Source of the DNA: Nocardia sp. NRRL S-836
GTDB taxonomy: Bacteria; Actinomycetota; Actinomycetes; Mycobacteriales; Pseudonocardiaceae
Direction: 5' to 3'
Length of the DNA stretch: 64,000 bases
Assembly (NCBI RefSeq): GCF_001279525.1
Contig: NZ_LGDY01000107.1
Coordinates: 124,001-188,000 of the forward strand
Shown: one piece after another, positions 8,280-16,014 of the stretch
Position numbering within the stretch: the first letter of the stretch is position 1
How the letters are laid out: every line of letters begins with the position of its first letter
Translations under genes and position numbers: made by a program
Notes under the pieces: generated by a model
Told to the model about the DNA's origin: nothing
Databases searched by the model: none
What the model saw: the letters and a program-made list of their open reading frames with translations, nothing else

Positions 8280-9317
8280 TCAGACCCGTGCGCCGACGGT
8301 CGCGTGCACGGAGAGCAGCTCGGCCGCCGCCCTGATGTCGGCACCGTCGACGCTGCGCGTGGCCAGGTCCGCGGCCTTCTGCATGACCGACGCCGGGTCC
8401 AGCCGGTGCTGCGCGCACAGGTCCTCGACCAGCTGGTAGTAGTTCGAGTGCACGCCCAGCACACCGCCCAGGACCTGCATGTTCCGGTTGTCGGGCAGCA
8501 CGTCGAGGTGCTCGCGGCAGAACTCGGCCATGCGGGAGAGCTCGCGGTAGTCGTAGCGGTCCTCGCCCTTGACCGCGAGGATCCCGGCCAGCGACTCGGT
8601 CTCGGCGTTGCCGGAGCCGCGGCCGAACCCGTGCAGCGTGCCGTCGACGATCGACGCGCCCGCCGTGAGCGCCGCGATGCTGTTGGCGTTCGCGAGGCCC
8701 AGGTTGTTGTGGCCGTGGAAGCCGACGACGGGGAACGACCGCTGCACCACCGAGACATAGCGGTGCACGTCGCTGGGCAGCATCGAGCCGTAGGAGTCGA
8801 CGACGTAGACGCCGGCGACCTCGCGCGGCACGTCGCTGAGCAGCTCGGGCAGCGCCTGGTAGGGCGTGGAGCTGGACTTCATCAGGTTGAGGTAGACCTG
8901 CCCGCAGATCTCGGTGGCCCGCCGCAGGTAGTCGAGGTTGGCCGTGATCTTCTCGGCCTCCATGCCGACGCGCACGAACGTCATGCCCGCCGCGACCAGC
9001 TCGGTCATCGTCTCCAGGCGGCTGAACGACGGCTGGGCGAACACGCCCCACGTCGACGACCGCAGGTGGGTGCCCGCCAGCTCGCACCAGCGGCGCAGCG
9101 AGATGCTGCCCGGCCGGTTGCCGGCCCGTTCCGCCTCGTACCCGACTCCGTGCGCGATCTCGATCTTCTGGATCGGCGTCTCGTCCAGGCGGCGCATCAG
9201 CTCGACGACGAAGCCCTCGTCGAACTGGAAGTCGACGGCGTACGAGCCGTCCCGCAACGTTGTGTCGAGAATTTCGCTGGTCAACGGCACCAGTAGTGGG
9301 TCGTATTCGGCAGTCAT
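8280..9317 (-). CDS. HMGL-like / DmpG-type aldolase
   Basis: A TIM-barrel enzyme of the HMG-CoA lyase-like superfamily. The signature DTTLRDGSY is at residues 18-26, followed by EIAHGVGYE, VYVVDSYGSMLPSDV and the metal-binding GFHGHNNLGLANANSIAAL. This last block closely resembles 4-hydroxy-2-oxovalerate aldolases. Such enzymes make or break C-C bonds next to a 2-oxo acid. A second ATG lies six bases upstream; I prefer the inner one because GGGA precedes it at normal spacing. It is the first gene of the operon and its length (345 aa) fits DmpG. No acetaldehyde dehydrogenase partner is nearby. Confidence 0.85.
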   Translation of the reverse strand: MTAEYDPLLVPLTSEILDTTLRDGSYAVDFQFDEGFVVELMRRLDETPIQKIEIAHGVGYEAERAGNRPGSISLRRWCELAGTHLRSSTWGVFAQPSFSRLETMTELVAAGMTFVRVGMEAEKITANLDYLRRATEICGQVYLNLMKSSSTPYQALPELLSDVPREVAGVYVVDSYGSMLPSDVHRYVSVVQRSFPVVGFHGHNNLGLANANSIAALTAGASIVDGTLHGFGRGSGNAETESLAGILAVKGEDRYDYRELSRMAEFCREHLDVLPDNRNMQVLGGVLGVHSNYYQLVEDLCAQHRLDPASVMQKAADLATRSVDGADIRAAAELLSVHATVGARV

Positions 9318-9556
9318 GTCCATTCCCAGATATCTAGGCGGTGGTCGAGAAGAATTCCGAACAGCATCGGCCCGCCTCCGGGTAGGTCGATGACAAATGC
9401 CTAGCACGTTTTCTCGTGGTGCCGCAACGAATTGCGTTTCCGGGCGCTGTTCCCGGTCCCGCCGAGTGTCCTGCCAACAGGACGTTCGCTTGCACCGGCC
9501 GCTGCGCACTGCTATCCAGTCCAGCAGTTGCCGATTTGTGTTCAAGGGCGGACTTC
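9318..9556 (-). promoter_or_regulatory. Divergent promoter region of the biosynthetic locus
   Basis: This 239-base gap separates the aldolase operon from the divergent SDR gene and is locally richer in A/T than the flanking genes. It should hold both promoters. I see no clear inverted repeat; a half-site search for the LmbU-type regulator would start here. Confidence 0.4.
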
Positions 9557-10330
9557 ATGGATCTCGGACTGACCGGACGCACCGCGCTCGTTTGTTCGTC
9601 GACCGGCGGAATCGGGAAGGCGGTCGCCCGCGCACTGGCCGCGGAGGGGGCGGACACGGTGGTCTGCGGCCGCCGGGGCGACCGCGCCAGGGCCATCGCG
9701 GCCGAGCTGCCCAGCGCGATCGGGGTCGAGGTCGACCTCACGGCGCCGGACGGCCCCGCCGCGCTGGTGGCCGCGGCGGTCGAGCACTTCGGGCCACCGG
9801 ACGTGCTGGTGCTCAACGGTCCCGGACCCCGGCCCGGTCCCGCGCACGAACTGGACGTGGCCGACGCCGACGGTGCGCTGGACGCGTTGCTGCGCCCGCA
9901 CCTGCGGCTCGTCGGGCTGTGCCTGCCCGCGATGCGCGAGCGCGGCTGGGGCCGGATCGTCGCGGTCGGCTCCAGCGGGGTCGCCGCGCCGTTGCCGGGC
10001 ATGGCGCTGTCCAACCTCGGCCGCGCCGCGCTCGCCGGGTACCTCAGGACGCTGGCCGGCGAGGTGGCCGCGGCCGGCGTCACCGTGAACATGGTGCTGC
10101 CCGGCCGGATCGAGACCGAGCGCCTGGCCGCGGTCGACGCCGCGAACGCCGAGCGGTCCGGCCGCACCGTCGCCGAGGTCACGGAGGCCTCCCTCGCCAC
10201 GATTCCGGCCGGCCGCTATGGGCGTCCGGAGGAGTTCGCCGCGGCGGCCGCGTTCCTGTGCGGCGCGCCCGCCTCCTACATCACCGGCACGGCCCTGCGC
10301 TGCGACGGTGGCCTCGTGCGCCACCTGTAG
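9557..10330 (+). CDS. Short-chain dehydrogenase/reductase-like protein lacking the Tyr-Lys pair
   Basis: A Rossmann-fold SDR of 257 residues with the cofactor loop CSSTGGIGKAVA and C-terminal SYITGTALRCDGG. The NNAG motif is replaced by NGPGP. The catalytic YxxxK position reads SNLGR (ALSNLGRAAL), so both Tyr and Lys are missing. This matches the described beta-ketoacyl reductase-like SDR subgroup (the cd05344 type), which has an incomplete tetrad and no firmly known reaction. It is transcribed away from the aldolase operon and probably belongs to the same pathway. Confidence 0.8.
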   Translation: MDLGLTGRTALVCSSTGGIGKAVARALAAEGADTVVCGRRGDRARAIAAELPSAIGVEVDLTAPDGPAALVAAAVEHFGPPDVLVLNGPGPRPGPAHELDVADADGALDALLRPHLRLVGLCLPAMRERGWGRIVAVGSSGVAAPLPGMALSNLGRAALAGYLRTLAGEVAAAGVTVNMVLPGRIETERLAAVDAANAERSGRTVAEVTEASLATIPAGRYGRPEEFAAAAAFLCGAPASYITGTALRCDGGLVRHL

Positions 10331-10339
10331 CCGCGCGCG

Positions 10340-10963
10340 TCAGGAGACGACCCGCAATCCCTGCCCCGACCGCAGCGTGCGCTCGGCGGCCTGGTCGAGG
10401 CTCGTCACCAGCCACTTCTCGAAGTCCTGCCCGACGACGTCCGCCGCCTGGCGCCAGGTCTCGACGCGGTCCTGCGGCACGGTGATCCGCGAGTCGGCCA
10501 CGACCTCGTTCCCGGCGTCGTTCCCGCCGCGAATGGCGGACCGCAGCTGCCGGGTCGTCCACGAATTCGTCTCCGCCTGGCTGAGCAGGTATTCCTGAAC
10601 ATCAGGCGGCAACGAGGCGACTTCCGCGTGGTGCTGAAATGTCAACGCCGGACGCCGCCGCGTCAAATCGAACCGACCGGCCACCCAGGCGTAGTTCCGC
10701 AAAGTCTGATAACTGAGCCCGACCGCCCGCACGGCGTGCTGGTAGCGGTCGGAGTAGTGCTCCTTGCCGAAGACGAGCCAATCGCCGAGCGACCACGCGG
10801 AGGAATCCACCAGTTCGGCCAGCCTGCGCCCGGCACGCTCCCACTCGGCGAAGCTCAACGCCGAGGGTATGCGCAGCCCGACCCGTGTCATCAGCACCTG
10901 ATCACCGCTCCGACCTGCGCGGTTGATCGCAGCCCTGCGCCCTCGGACGTCTCCCGAGCCCAT
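10340..10963 (-). CDS. LmbU-family transcriptional regulator
   Basis: A 207-residue protein with the recognisable LmbU core: VGLRIPSALSFAEWERAG, then SSAWSLGDWLVFG, then YQTLRNYAWVAGRFDL and LTFQHHAEVASLP. LmbU is the cluster-situated activator of lincomycin biosynthesis, and homologues sit in many actinomycete antibiotic clusters. I use the upstream ATG because AGGGG precedes it and the region before the core (DQVLMTRVGL) aligns with other members; an internal ATG exists 72 bases in. It lies tail-to-tail beside the SDR, so I infer that it controls this locus. Confidence 0.88.
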   Translation of the reverse strand: MGSGDVRGRRAAINRAGRSGDQVLMTRVGLRIPSALSFAEWERAGRRLAELVDSSAWSLGDWLVFGKEHYSDRYQHAVRAVGLSYQTLRNYAWVAGRFDLTRRRPALTFQHHAEVASLPPDVQEYLLSQAETNSWTTRQLRSAIRGGNDAGNEVVADSRITVPQDRVETWRQAADVVGQDFEKWLVTSLDQAAERTLRSGQGLRVVS

Positions 10964-11468
10964 GACGTTCCCCTCTCGTCACTCCCGTCGACCTCGCTGT
11001 CGACGCGCGCCGACCACCGCGGTGGCCATGGCATCGGTAAGCCGAGCCGAACCATTGGTCATTCGACTCGTAAATGCAGCTTCACAATCGCGGGACCGGC
11101 CACCTCACCCAGATCGGCACGATTACCGCGCCGAGTACCGAACCCGCCGTCATCAACGTTCTCAATACCGAGCGTAGAGGCTCCCCGGAACACTGACAAG
11201 GAAGCTCATGCGCTGGTCAGGAGGTGATTCACCGCATGGAGTGCCCGCATTCTTCCGGCCACAAACTAATCGGGCAACCTCACCCCCGGTCAGCCGAAAA
11301 GGCTCCACAGTGGACGAGCGCTCACCAGCGGCACGACCTGGTCGTACCGGCCCAAACCGTCCGTTGTGGAGTGACCGGGGGACCACCCCCGGTTCCGTCA
11401 ACTGGCAACGCGCGCACCCGACGGCAGGCCGTGGCCGGAACCCCGCGCTCTGCACCACGGTGGGTGGT
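10964..11468. other. 505-bp divergent intergenic region
   Basis: It lies between the LmbU-type gene and the M6 protease gene. No ORF with actinomycete codon bias or a good ribosome-binding site is seen. The frame upstream of the protease ATG is open, but it lacks an RBS-preceded start and the signal peptide begins at the chosen ATG. It probably holds promoters for both genes. Confidence 0.4.
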
Positions 11469-13574
11469 ATGGACCGCACACATGTCCGTCGACGGAACAG
11501 GCGTCCGTTATTGGTGGTCACCGCACTGCTGTCGGTCGGCGGACTCATCGCCGGCACCTACAGCGCGAGCGCCGCTCCCCCCGACGAGCCCCTGCACCAC
11601 TGGCAGCACGACCACTGGCCGCAGCAACAGCCGTGGCAGCAGTCGCGTGACGCCGCGAGAGTGGCGGCGCAGGCCGGTCTCCCCGGCCCGATCGACCCGC
11701 AGAACTGGGTCAACCCCGACCACATGACGTGGGAACGGGACTACCGGAAGATCCCCGGCACCAACTGGGCCGATCCCGCGAAGCACGGTTCGGTGCGCAC
11801 GTTCAAGGGCGCGCTGGTGCTGCTGGACTACCCGAACCAGCCGTTCGTGGTGACGCAACCCGCGCACTCCACGGTGTTCGGCAACCCCAGCGCGGAGGCC
11901 AGCGGCGTCCCGCGCGAGCAGGTCGCGCAGTTCTACCAGGACTTCCTCAACAAGCCGAACGCGCTCAACCGCGGCCACACCGTGCACGAGTACTGGATGG
12001 AGACCTCCGGCGGCCGCTACGGCGTCGACCTGAAGGCGTTCGGCCCGTACACGATGCCGGGCAAGGACCACGAGTACGCCATGGAGTTCCAGGGCGGCAC
12101 CGGGTGCCCGGCCGGCGACACGTGCAACCGCAACATCCGCACCGACGGCCGTGCCGCGTGGGTGGCCGACGTCGGCGCCGAGGTGCCGGCGGGCTACGAC
12201 TTCACCTACTACCTGTCGGCCGGCCAGGACGAGTCGGGCACCTGGCAGGAGTTCGGGATGATGAAGTTCCGGACCAAGGAGGACGTCACCGACGACTTCG
12301 GCCCGCCGGACCCCGCGCTGCCGAACTGGTCGCGCACCCGGTACGTCGACTGGACGTCGTGGGCGGCGGGCTCCAGCATCTGGCCGAACGCGGGCGGCGG
12401 GTCGTCCACCCAGGCCGAGAGCTCCGGCCAGGGCGTCTACGCGCACGAGCTGAGCCACATCCTCGGCATCGGCGACAACTACAACAACCCGTACGGCAGC
12501 CCGCCGCGGCGTGACTACTCCGGTCCGTGGGACATGCTGTCGCGCGGCTCGTTCAACGGCCCCGGCGGCCCGCACTCGCGGTGGACCATCCCGGCCACCG
12601 GCGGCGCGTCGCTCGGCGCGCAGCAGACCCTGCGCAACAAGATCAAGCTCGGCATCGTCGACGAGCGCAACGTCCTGCGCCTGTCCCGCGAGGCGCTGGC
12701 CGGTTCCGGCACGGTCATCGCGAAGATCACCGCCAGGTCCGTGCAGCCCGGCGCGACCGGCCTGACGGGCGTCAACCTCGCGATGAACGCCGACCGCGCG
12801 CCGTCGTGCAACGTCTCGACCGACCCGTTCTGCGACGGCGGCGGCTACAACAACTACACGCTCGAAGTGGTCGACCGCATGGGCGCCGACTCGTTCACCC
12901 CGGACTCGGGCGTCATGCTCGCGAAGACCAAGAACGCCGACGCGGCACCGTTCACGTGGGTGGTCGACGCCAACCCGCAGGACATCGGCATGACCGACTA
13001 CGTCCTGCCCGACGGCACCAAGGTCCCCATCACCGTCGGCGACTACCGCCAGCTGTCGGACGCGTTGTTCCACGCGGGCACCAACTCCGGCAGCGAGTTC
13101 GAGTACGTCGACCAGGCGAACCGGGTGCACTTCTACGTGCTCGACGTGCAGCGCGACGCCGCCGGTGTGCTGTCCTACACCGTCGCCGTCCGCTCGCTGG
13201 ACGGCGCGGGCCCGCAGCAGCGCGGCGTGCGGGTGACGCCCACGGCGGCACGCGTCGGTTCCGACGGGGTGGCCACGTGCCGGTTCCCGTTGACCAACAC
13301 CGGTCGCGCGGCCACGGTCGGCGGTCACCCCGAGGACGTCACCCAGTACCTCGACGGCGACGTCTACCGCGTGTCGGCGAAGGTCGCGGACACCGGCTGG
13401 ACCGTCTCGCTGCCCAACGCGCTCGCGACCGCGAGGTTCGGCGGCCGCGTGGACGTGCCGGTGCACGCCAAGCGCGACGGCGGGCCGCTGATGTCGAAGG
13501 TGACGCTCACGGCCACGTCCGAGAGCAACCCGGCGAAGACCGCGACCGCCACCTGCACGGTGGCCGGCCGGTAA
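11469..13574 (+). CDS. Secreted M6-family zinc metalloprotease
   Basis: A 701-residue precursor with an Arg-rich signal peptide (MDRTHVRRRNRRPLLVVTALL, cleavage probably after SASA near residue 36). The M6 catalytic region contains the zinc motif HELSH at residues 326-330, followed by ILGIGDNYNNPYG. C-terminal beta-rich segments (RVTPTAARVGSDGVATCRF) resemble NEW/Ig-like domains of secreted proteases. It is an extracellular endopeptidase of the immune-inhibitor-A-like class. I chose the start because the signal peptide begins exactly there. Confidence 0.88.
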   Translation: MDRTHVRRRNRRPLLVVTALLSVGGLIAGTYSASAAPPDEPLHHWQHDHWPQQQPWQQSRDAARVAAQAGLPGPIDPQNWVNPDHMTWERDYRKIPGTNWADPAKHGSVRTFKGALVLLDYPNQPFVVTQPAHSTVFGNPSAEASGVPREQVAQFYQDFLNKPNALNRGHTVHEYWMETSGGRYGVDLKAFGPYTMPGKDHEYAMEFQGGTGCPAGDTCNRNIRTDGRAAWVADVGAEVPAGYDFTYYLSAGQDESGTWQEFGMMKFRTKEDVTDDFGPPDPALPNWSRTRYVDWTSWAAGSSIWPNAGGGSSTQAESSGQGVYAHELSHILGIGDNYNNPYGSPPRRDYSGPWDMLSRGSFNGPGGPHSRWTIPATGGASLGAQQTLRNKIKLGIVDERNVLRLSREALAGSGTVIAKITARSVQPGATGLTGVNLAMNADRAPSCNVSTDPFCDGGGYNNYTLEVVDRMGADSFTPDSGVMLAKTKNADAAPFTWVVDANPQDIGMTDYVLPDGTKVPITVGDYRQLSDALFHAGTNSGSEFEYVDQANRVHFYVLDVQRDAAGVLSYTVAVRSLDGAGPQQRGVRVTPTAARVGSDGVATCRFPLTNTGRAATVGGHPEDVTQYLDGDVYRVSAKVADTGWTVSLPNALATARFGGRVDVPVHAKRDGGPLMSKVTLTATSESNPAKTATATCTVAGR

Positions 13575-13582
13575 CGGCGGCG

Positions 13583-13628
13583 CTCCCGTTCGTCACCGAC
13601 GTATTCTCTTGTCGGTGACGAACGGGAG
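13583..13628. promoter_or_regulatory. Perfect 18-bp inverted repeat overlapping the next gene's RBS
   Basis: The arms at 13583-13600 and 13611-13628 are exactly complementary, around a 10-base loop (GTATTCTCTT). The right arm contains the GGGAG of the ribosome-binding site of the alkylation-repair gene that starts at 13635. It could be an operator, a terminator of the protease gene, or an RNA hairpin masking that RBS. TTGTCGGTG at 13609-13617 also equals the left half of the mycobacterial RecA-independent damage promoter, but no matching -10 follows. Confidence 0.7.
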
Positions 13629-13634
13629 GCTGCG

Positions 13635-14294
13635 ATGACCGTGACCGGCGTGATGGCCGAGCTGGCCGCGCTCGAAGACCCGAAAGCACGTGCTGTCAAC
13701 GAGAAGCACGGCGACGACCACGGCGTGCACCTCGGCCGGCTGCGCGCACTGGCCAAGGAGCTCAAGACCCAGCAGGACCTCGCGGTCGAGCTGTGGGCGA
13801 CCAGGGACACGGCCGCGCGGCTGCTGGCGTTGCTGATCTGCCGCCCGAAGGCGTTCACGCGCGACGAGCTCGACACGATGCTGCGCGAGGCCCGCACACC
13901 CAAGGTGCACGACTGGCTCGTGAACTACGTCGTGAAGAAGAGCGCACACGCCGAAGACCTGCGCGTCGCGTGGTTCTCCGACCCCGACCCGGTCGTGGCG
14001 AGCGCCGGGTGGGCGCTGACCACCGACCGCGTGGCCAGGAAACCGGACGGGCTCGACCTCGACGGGCTGCTGGACGTCGTCGAGACGGAGCTGCGCGACG
14101 CCCCGGACCGCCTGCAGTGGGCCATGAACCACTGCCTGGCGCAGATCGGCATCGAGCACCCGGCGCTGCGGGCACGGGCGATCGCCATCGGCGAGCGGCT
14201 GGAGGTGCTGAAGGACTACCCGACGCCCCCGAACTGCACGTCGCCGTTCGCACCGATCTGGATCAACGAGGTGGTGCGCCGCCGGAACGCGTGA
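13635..14294 (+). CDS. DNA alkylation repair protein (AlkD/HEAT-repeat like)
   Basis: A 219-residue all-helical protein matching the short AlkD-like family: MAELAALEDPKARAVNEKHGDDHGVHLGRLR, then KELKTQQDLAVELWATRDTAARLLALLI, then WALTTDRVARKP and a C-terminal CLAQIGIEHPALRARAIAIGERL. These proteins excise or bind alkylated bases without base flipping. The GGGAGG site seven bases before the ATG fixes the start, and that site is buried in the inverted repeat described above, suggesting controlled expression. Confidence 0.8.
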   Translation: MTVTGVMAELAALEDPKARAVNEKHGDDHGVHLGRLRALAKELKTQQDLAVELWATRDTAARLLALLICRPKAFTRDELDTMLREARTPKVHDWLVNYVVKKSAHAEDLRVAWFSDPDPVVASAGWALTTDRVARKPDGLDLDGLLDVVETELRDAPDRLQWAMNHCLAQIGIEHPALRARAIAIGERLEVLKDYPTPPNCTSPFAPIWINEVVRRRNA

Positions 14295-14297
14295 AAA

Positions 14298-14336
14298 GCG
14301 AAGGGCGAGCGCTCGTCGTGAGCACTCGCCCTTCGC
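14298..14336. terminator. Bidirectional terminator hairpin
   Basis: The 12-bp arms GCGAAGGGCGAG and CTCGCCCTTCGC are perfectly complementary. They lie between the convergent alkylation-repair gene and the I36/ARB-07466 gene, so the hairpin can serve both. Confidence 0.75.
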
Positions 14337-14385
14337 CGCACCGGATCGGGTCACGTCCCCCTGCGGACGCCGGCGATCCGGATCG

Positions 14386-15270
14386 TCAGTCGCCGTACGG
14401 GTTCTGCACGGAGACGTGGACGTGGTCGTAGTGGCCACCGGTCACACCGCTGCCCGCGGTGTAGGTGCGCCAGCCCTCGGACGAACGCGCGACGCTCCAG
14501 ATCTTGCCCTGCCAGATCACGTAGCGGACGTCGAGCCTCTCGGCGTGCTTCTGCAGCCAGCGGGCGAGCTTCCAGCCCTGCTCCTTCTGCGCCGCGCTCG
14601 GGTAGGAACCGATCGCGTTCGAGATGGTGCAGTCGAGCGCGTTGCCGGTGTTGTGGTTGCTCGTCGACGACTCGTAGCTGCGGTAGTCACCGACCCAGCA
14701 GTCCTTCTCGCCGGTCAGCGAACGGATCTGGTCGTCGATGAACTGCGTGCGCTTCGTCGCCTGCGGCGCCCGCGCGGTGGCCGACGGGTGCGGGTTCGTC
14801 GCCGGGGTGCCGTAGGAGCCGTCCGGCGGCGGCGTGCCGCCACCGTCACCGAACTTGTGCGCGGCGTTCTCGTTCTTGAGCTCCGAGTTCAGGTTGACCT
14901 TGCCACCGGCGGCGATCGTCTGCCGCGGGCCGGCGTAGCCGCTGTTGAAGTAGACCGTGACCGGGCCGCTGGTGCGGTTCCACACGGACGCGGCCTCGTT
15001 CTTCACGCACAGGCCCTTGCCGTTGCCCGTGCCCTTGAAGTCGTAGCAGCTCGGCTGCTCGTCGCCGTAGTCCGGGACCGACGAGTCGAAGTCGGACACC
15101 GAACCTTCGTGGTTGCTGTTGTAGTACAGGCAGAACTCGCCGGACTCGCAGGAGCCGTTGCGGGCCGTGGCGGCGTTCGCCGTGGCCGCGCCCATGGACA
15201 CGCCGACCAGCGCGCCCATCAACGCCACGAAGGTGATTCTCTTGAGCGCCGAGAGCGCTGACTTCCTCAT
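14386..15270 (-). CDS. Secreted protein: peptidase inhibitor I36-like domain plus ARB-07466-type C-terminal domain
   Basis: The 294-residue precursor begins MRKSALSALKRITF with a signal peptide ending near ANAATA. The first half (SCESGEFCLYYNSNHEGSVSDF, then SCYDF, then VWNRTSGPVTVYFNSGYAG) is a beta/gamma-crystallin-like I36 domain. A Gly/Pro hinge leads to a C-terminal domain with DCWVGDYRSYESSTSNHNTGNALDCT and a terminal GGHYDHVHVSV, resembling the ARB-07466/VanY-like metal-binding fold. The His and Asp residues could bind zinc. It probably acts on extracellular peptides or cell wall. The start could also be a GTG 30 bases upstream. Confidence 0.8.
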   Translation of the reverse strand: MRKSALSALKRITFVALMGALVGVSMGAATANAATARNGSCESGEFCLYYNSNHEGSVSDFDSSVPDYGDEQPSCYDFKGTGNGKGLCVKNEAASVWNRTSGPVTVYFNSGYAGPRQTIAAGGKVNLNSELKNENAAHKFGDGGGTPPPDGSYGTPATNPHPSATARAPQATKRTQFIDDQIRSLTGEKDCWVGDYRSYESSTSNHNTGNALDCTISNAIGSYPSAAQKEQGWKLARWLQKHAERLDVRYVIWQGKIWSVARSSEGWRTYTAGSGVTGGHYDHVHVSVQNPYGD

Positions 15271-15377
15271 GGCCTGAAGGATTGCGAGGGCCGCTGACAC
15301 TTCACTGACACCGCGTGCAAGCGTGGTGTCAGCGGGTCATCGGGCCGTGCCAGTCCATCGTGGACACCAGGACCCGG

Positions 15378-15956
15378 TCAGCCGGTGCGCCGCTCCCCGT
15401 CCATGCCCAGGATCAGCGCGACCGCGTCCTCCGAGCACACCCCCGGCGTCAGCACCTCCTGCAGCAGCAGCCCACGGATCGCGGCAACGGTGACGGTGGC
15501 CCTGGTCAGCGCGTCCCCGGCGGCGAGCCCCTCGCGTTCCGCCAGCGCGGCCAGCATGCCGGTGAGGTCGTCCAGCGACGAGATGAACTCGCGGAAGTCG
15601 TCCGGGCTGTACGCGGCCCGCCCCACGACGTGGAAGAACCCGCGGACGCGCGACAGCTGGTCCGGGCGGGTGTAGGCGCGCCAGATCGCCAGGACGAGGT
15701 CTTCGAACGTGCCCTGCCCGGCGGTCCGGAACAGCTCCTCGTTGTCGCGGGTCCGCTGTGCCGCGAGCATCGCGGCCAGGACGCCCGTGAGCGAGCCGAA
15801 GTGGTAGCGCAGGAGCGCGTGGCTGGTCTCGGTCCTGGCCGCGATCTCGCGCAGTGAGGTCTCCGGTGGTGGGAGGCCGTCGTCAAAGACGTCGAGGAGC
15901 CGCGCCAGGAGGCGCTCGCGGGCATCGCCGGTGCGTGCCGTGCTTGACAGGGCCAC
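15378..15956 (-). CDS. TetR-family repressor
   Basis: A 192-residue protein from a GTG start. The N-terminal HTH contains TSLREIAARTETSHALLRYHFGSLTGVLAAML; the remainder is the usual helical ligand domain. It is divergent from an amidohydrolase-esterase operon. The gap of about 58 bases between the two starts contains two identical 16-base direct repeats, the natural candidate operators, so I infer that it represses that operon and itself. Confidence 0.88.
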   Translation of the reverse strand: MALSSTARTGDARERLLARLLDVFDDGLPPPETSLREIAARTETSHALLRYHFGSLTGVLAAMLAAQRTRDNEELFRTAGQGTFEDLVLAIWRAYTRPDQLSRVRGFFHVVGRAAYSPDDFREFISSLDDLTGMLAALAEREGLAAGDALTRATVTVAAIRGLLLQEVLTPGVCSEDAVALILGMDGERRTG

Positions 15957-15964
15957 GCCCGTAG

Positions 15965-16000
15965 TTTATCCATTGGAAAAGAGATTTATCCATTGGAAAA
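15965..16000. promoter_or_regulatory. Duplicated TetR operator
   Basis: Two exact copies of TTTATCCATTGGAAAA start at 15965 and 15985. They are spaced 20 bases apart, about two helical turns, so both face the same side of the helix. Each is nearly palindromic around CCA-T-TGG. They sit between the divergent TetR gene and the amidohydrolase gene. Confidence 0.8.
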
Positions 16001-16014
16001 TCGCCGGAGGGCTC

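Noticed and set aside
13609..13631. A PafBC/RecA-independent damage promoter for the alkylation-repair gene
   Set aside because: TTGTCGGTG fits the -35-like half, but no TAnnnT follows at the right spacing and the implied start would lie inside the gene; kept only as a note on the hairpin.
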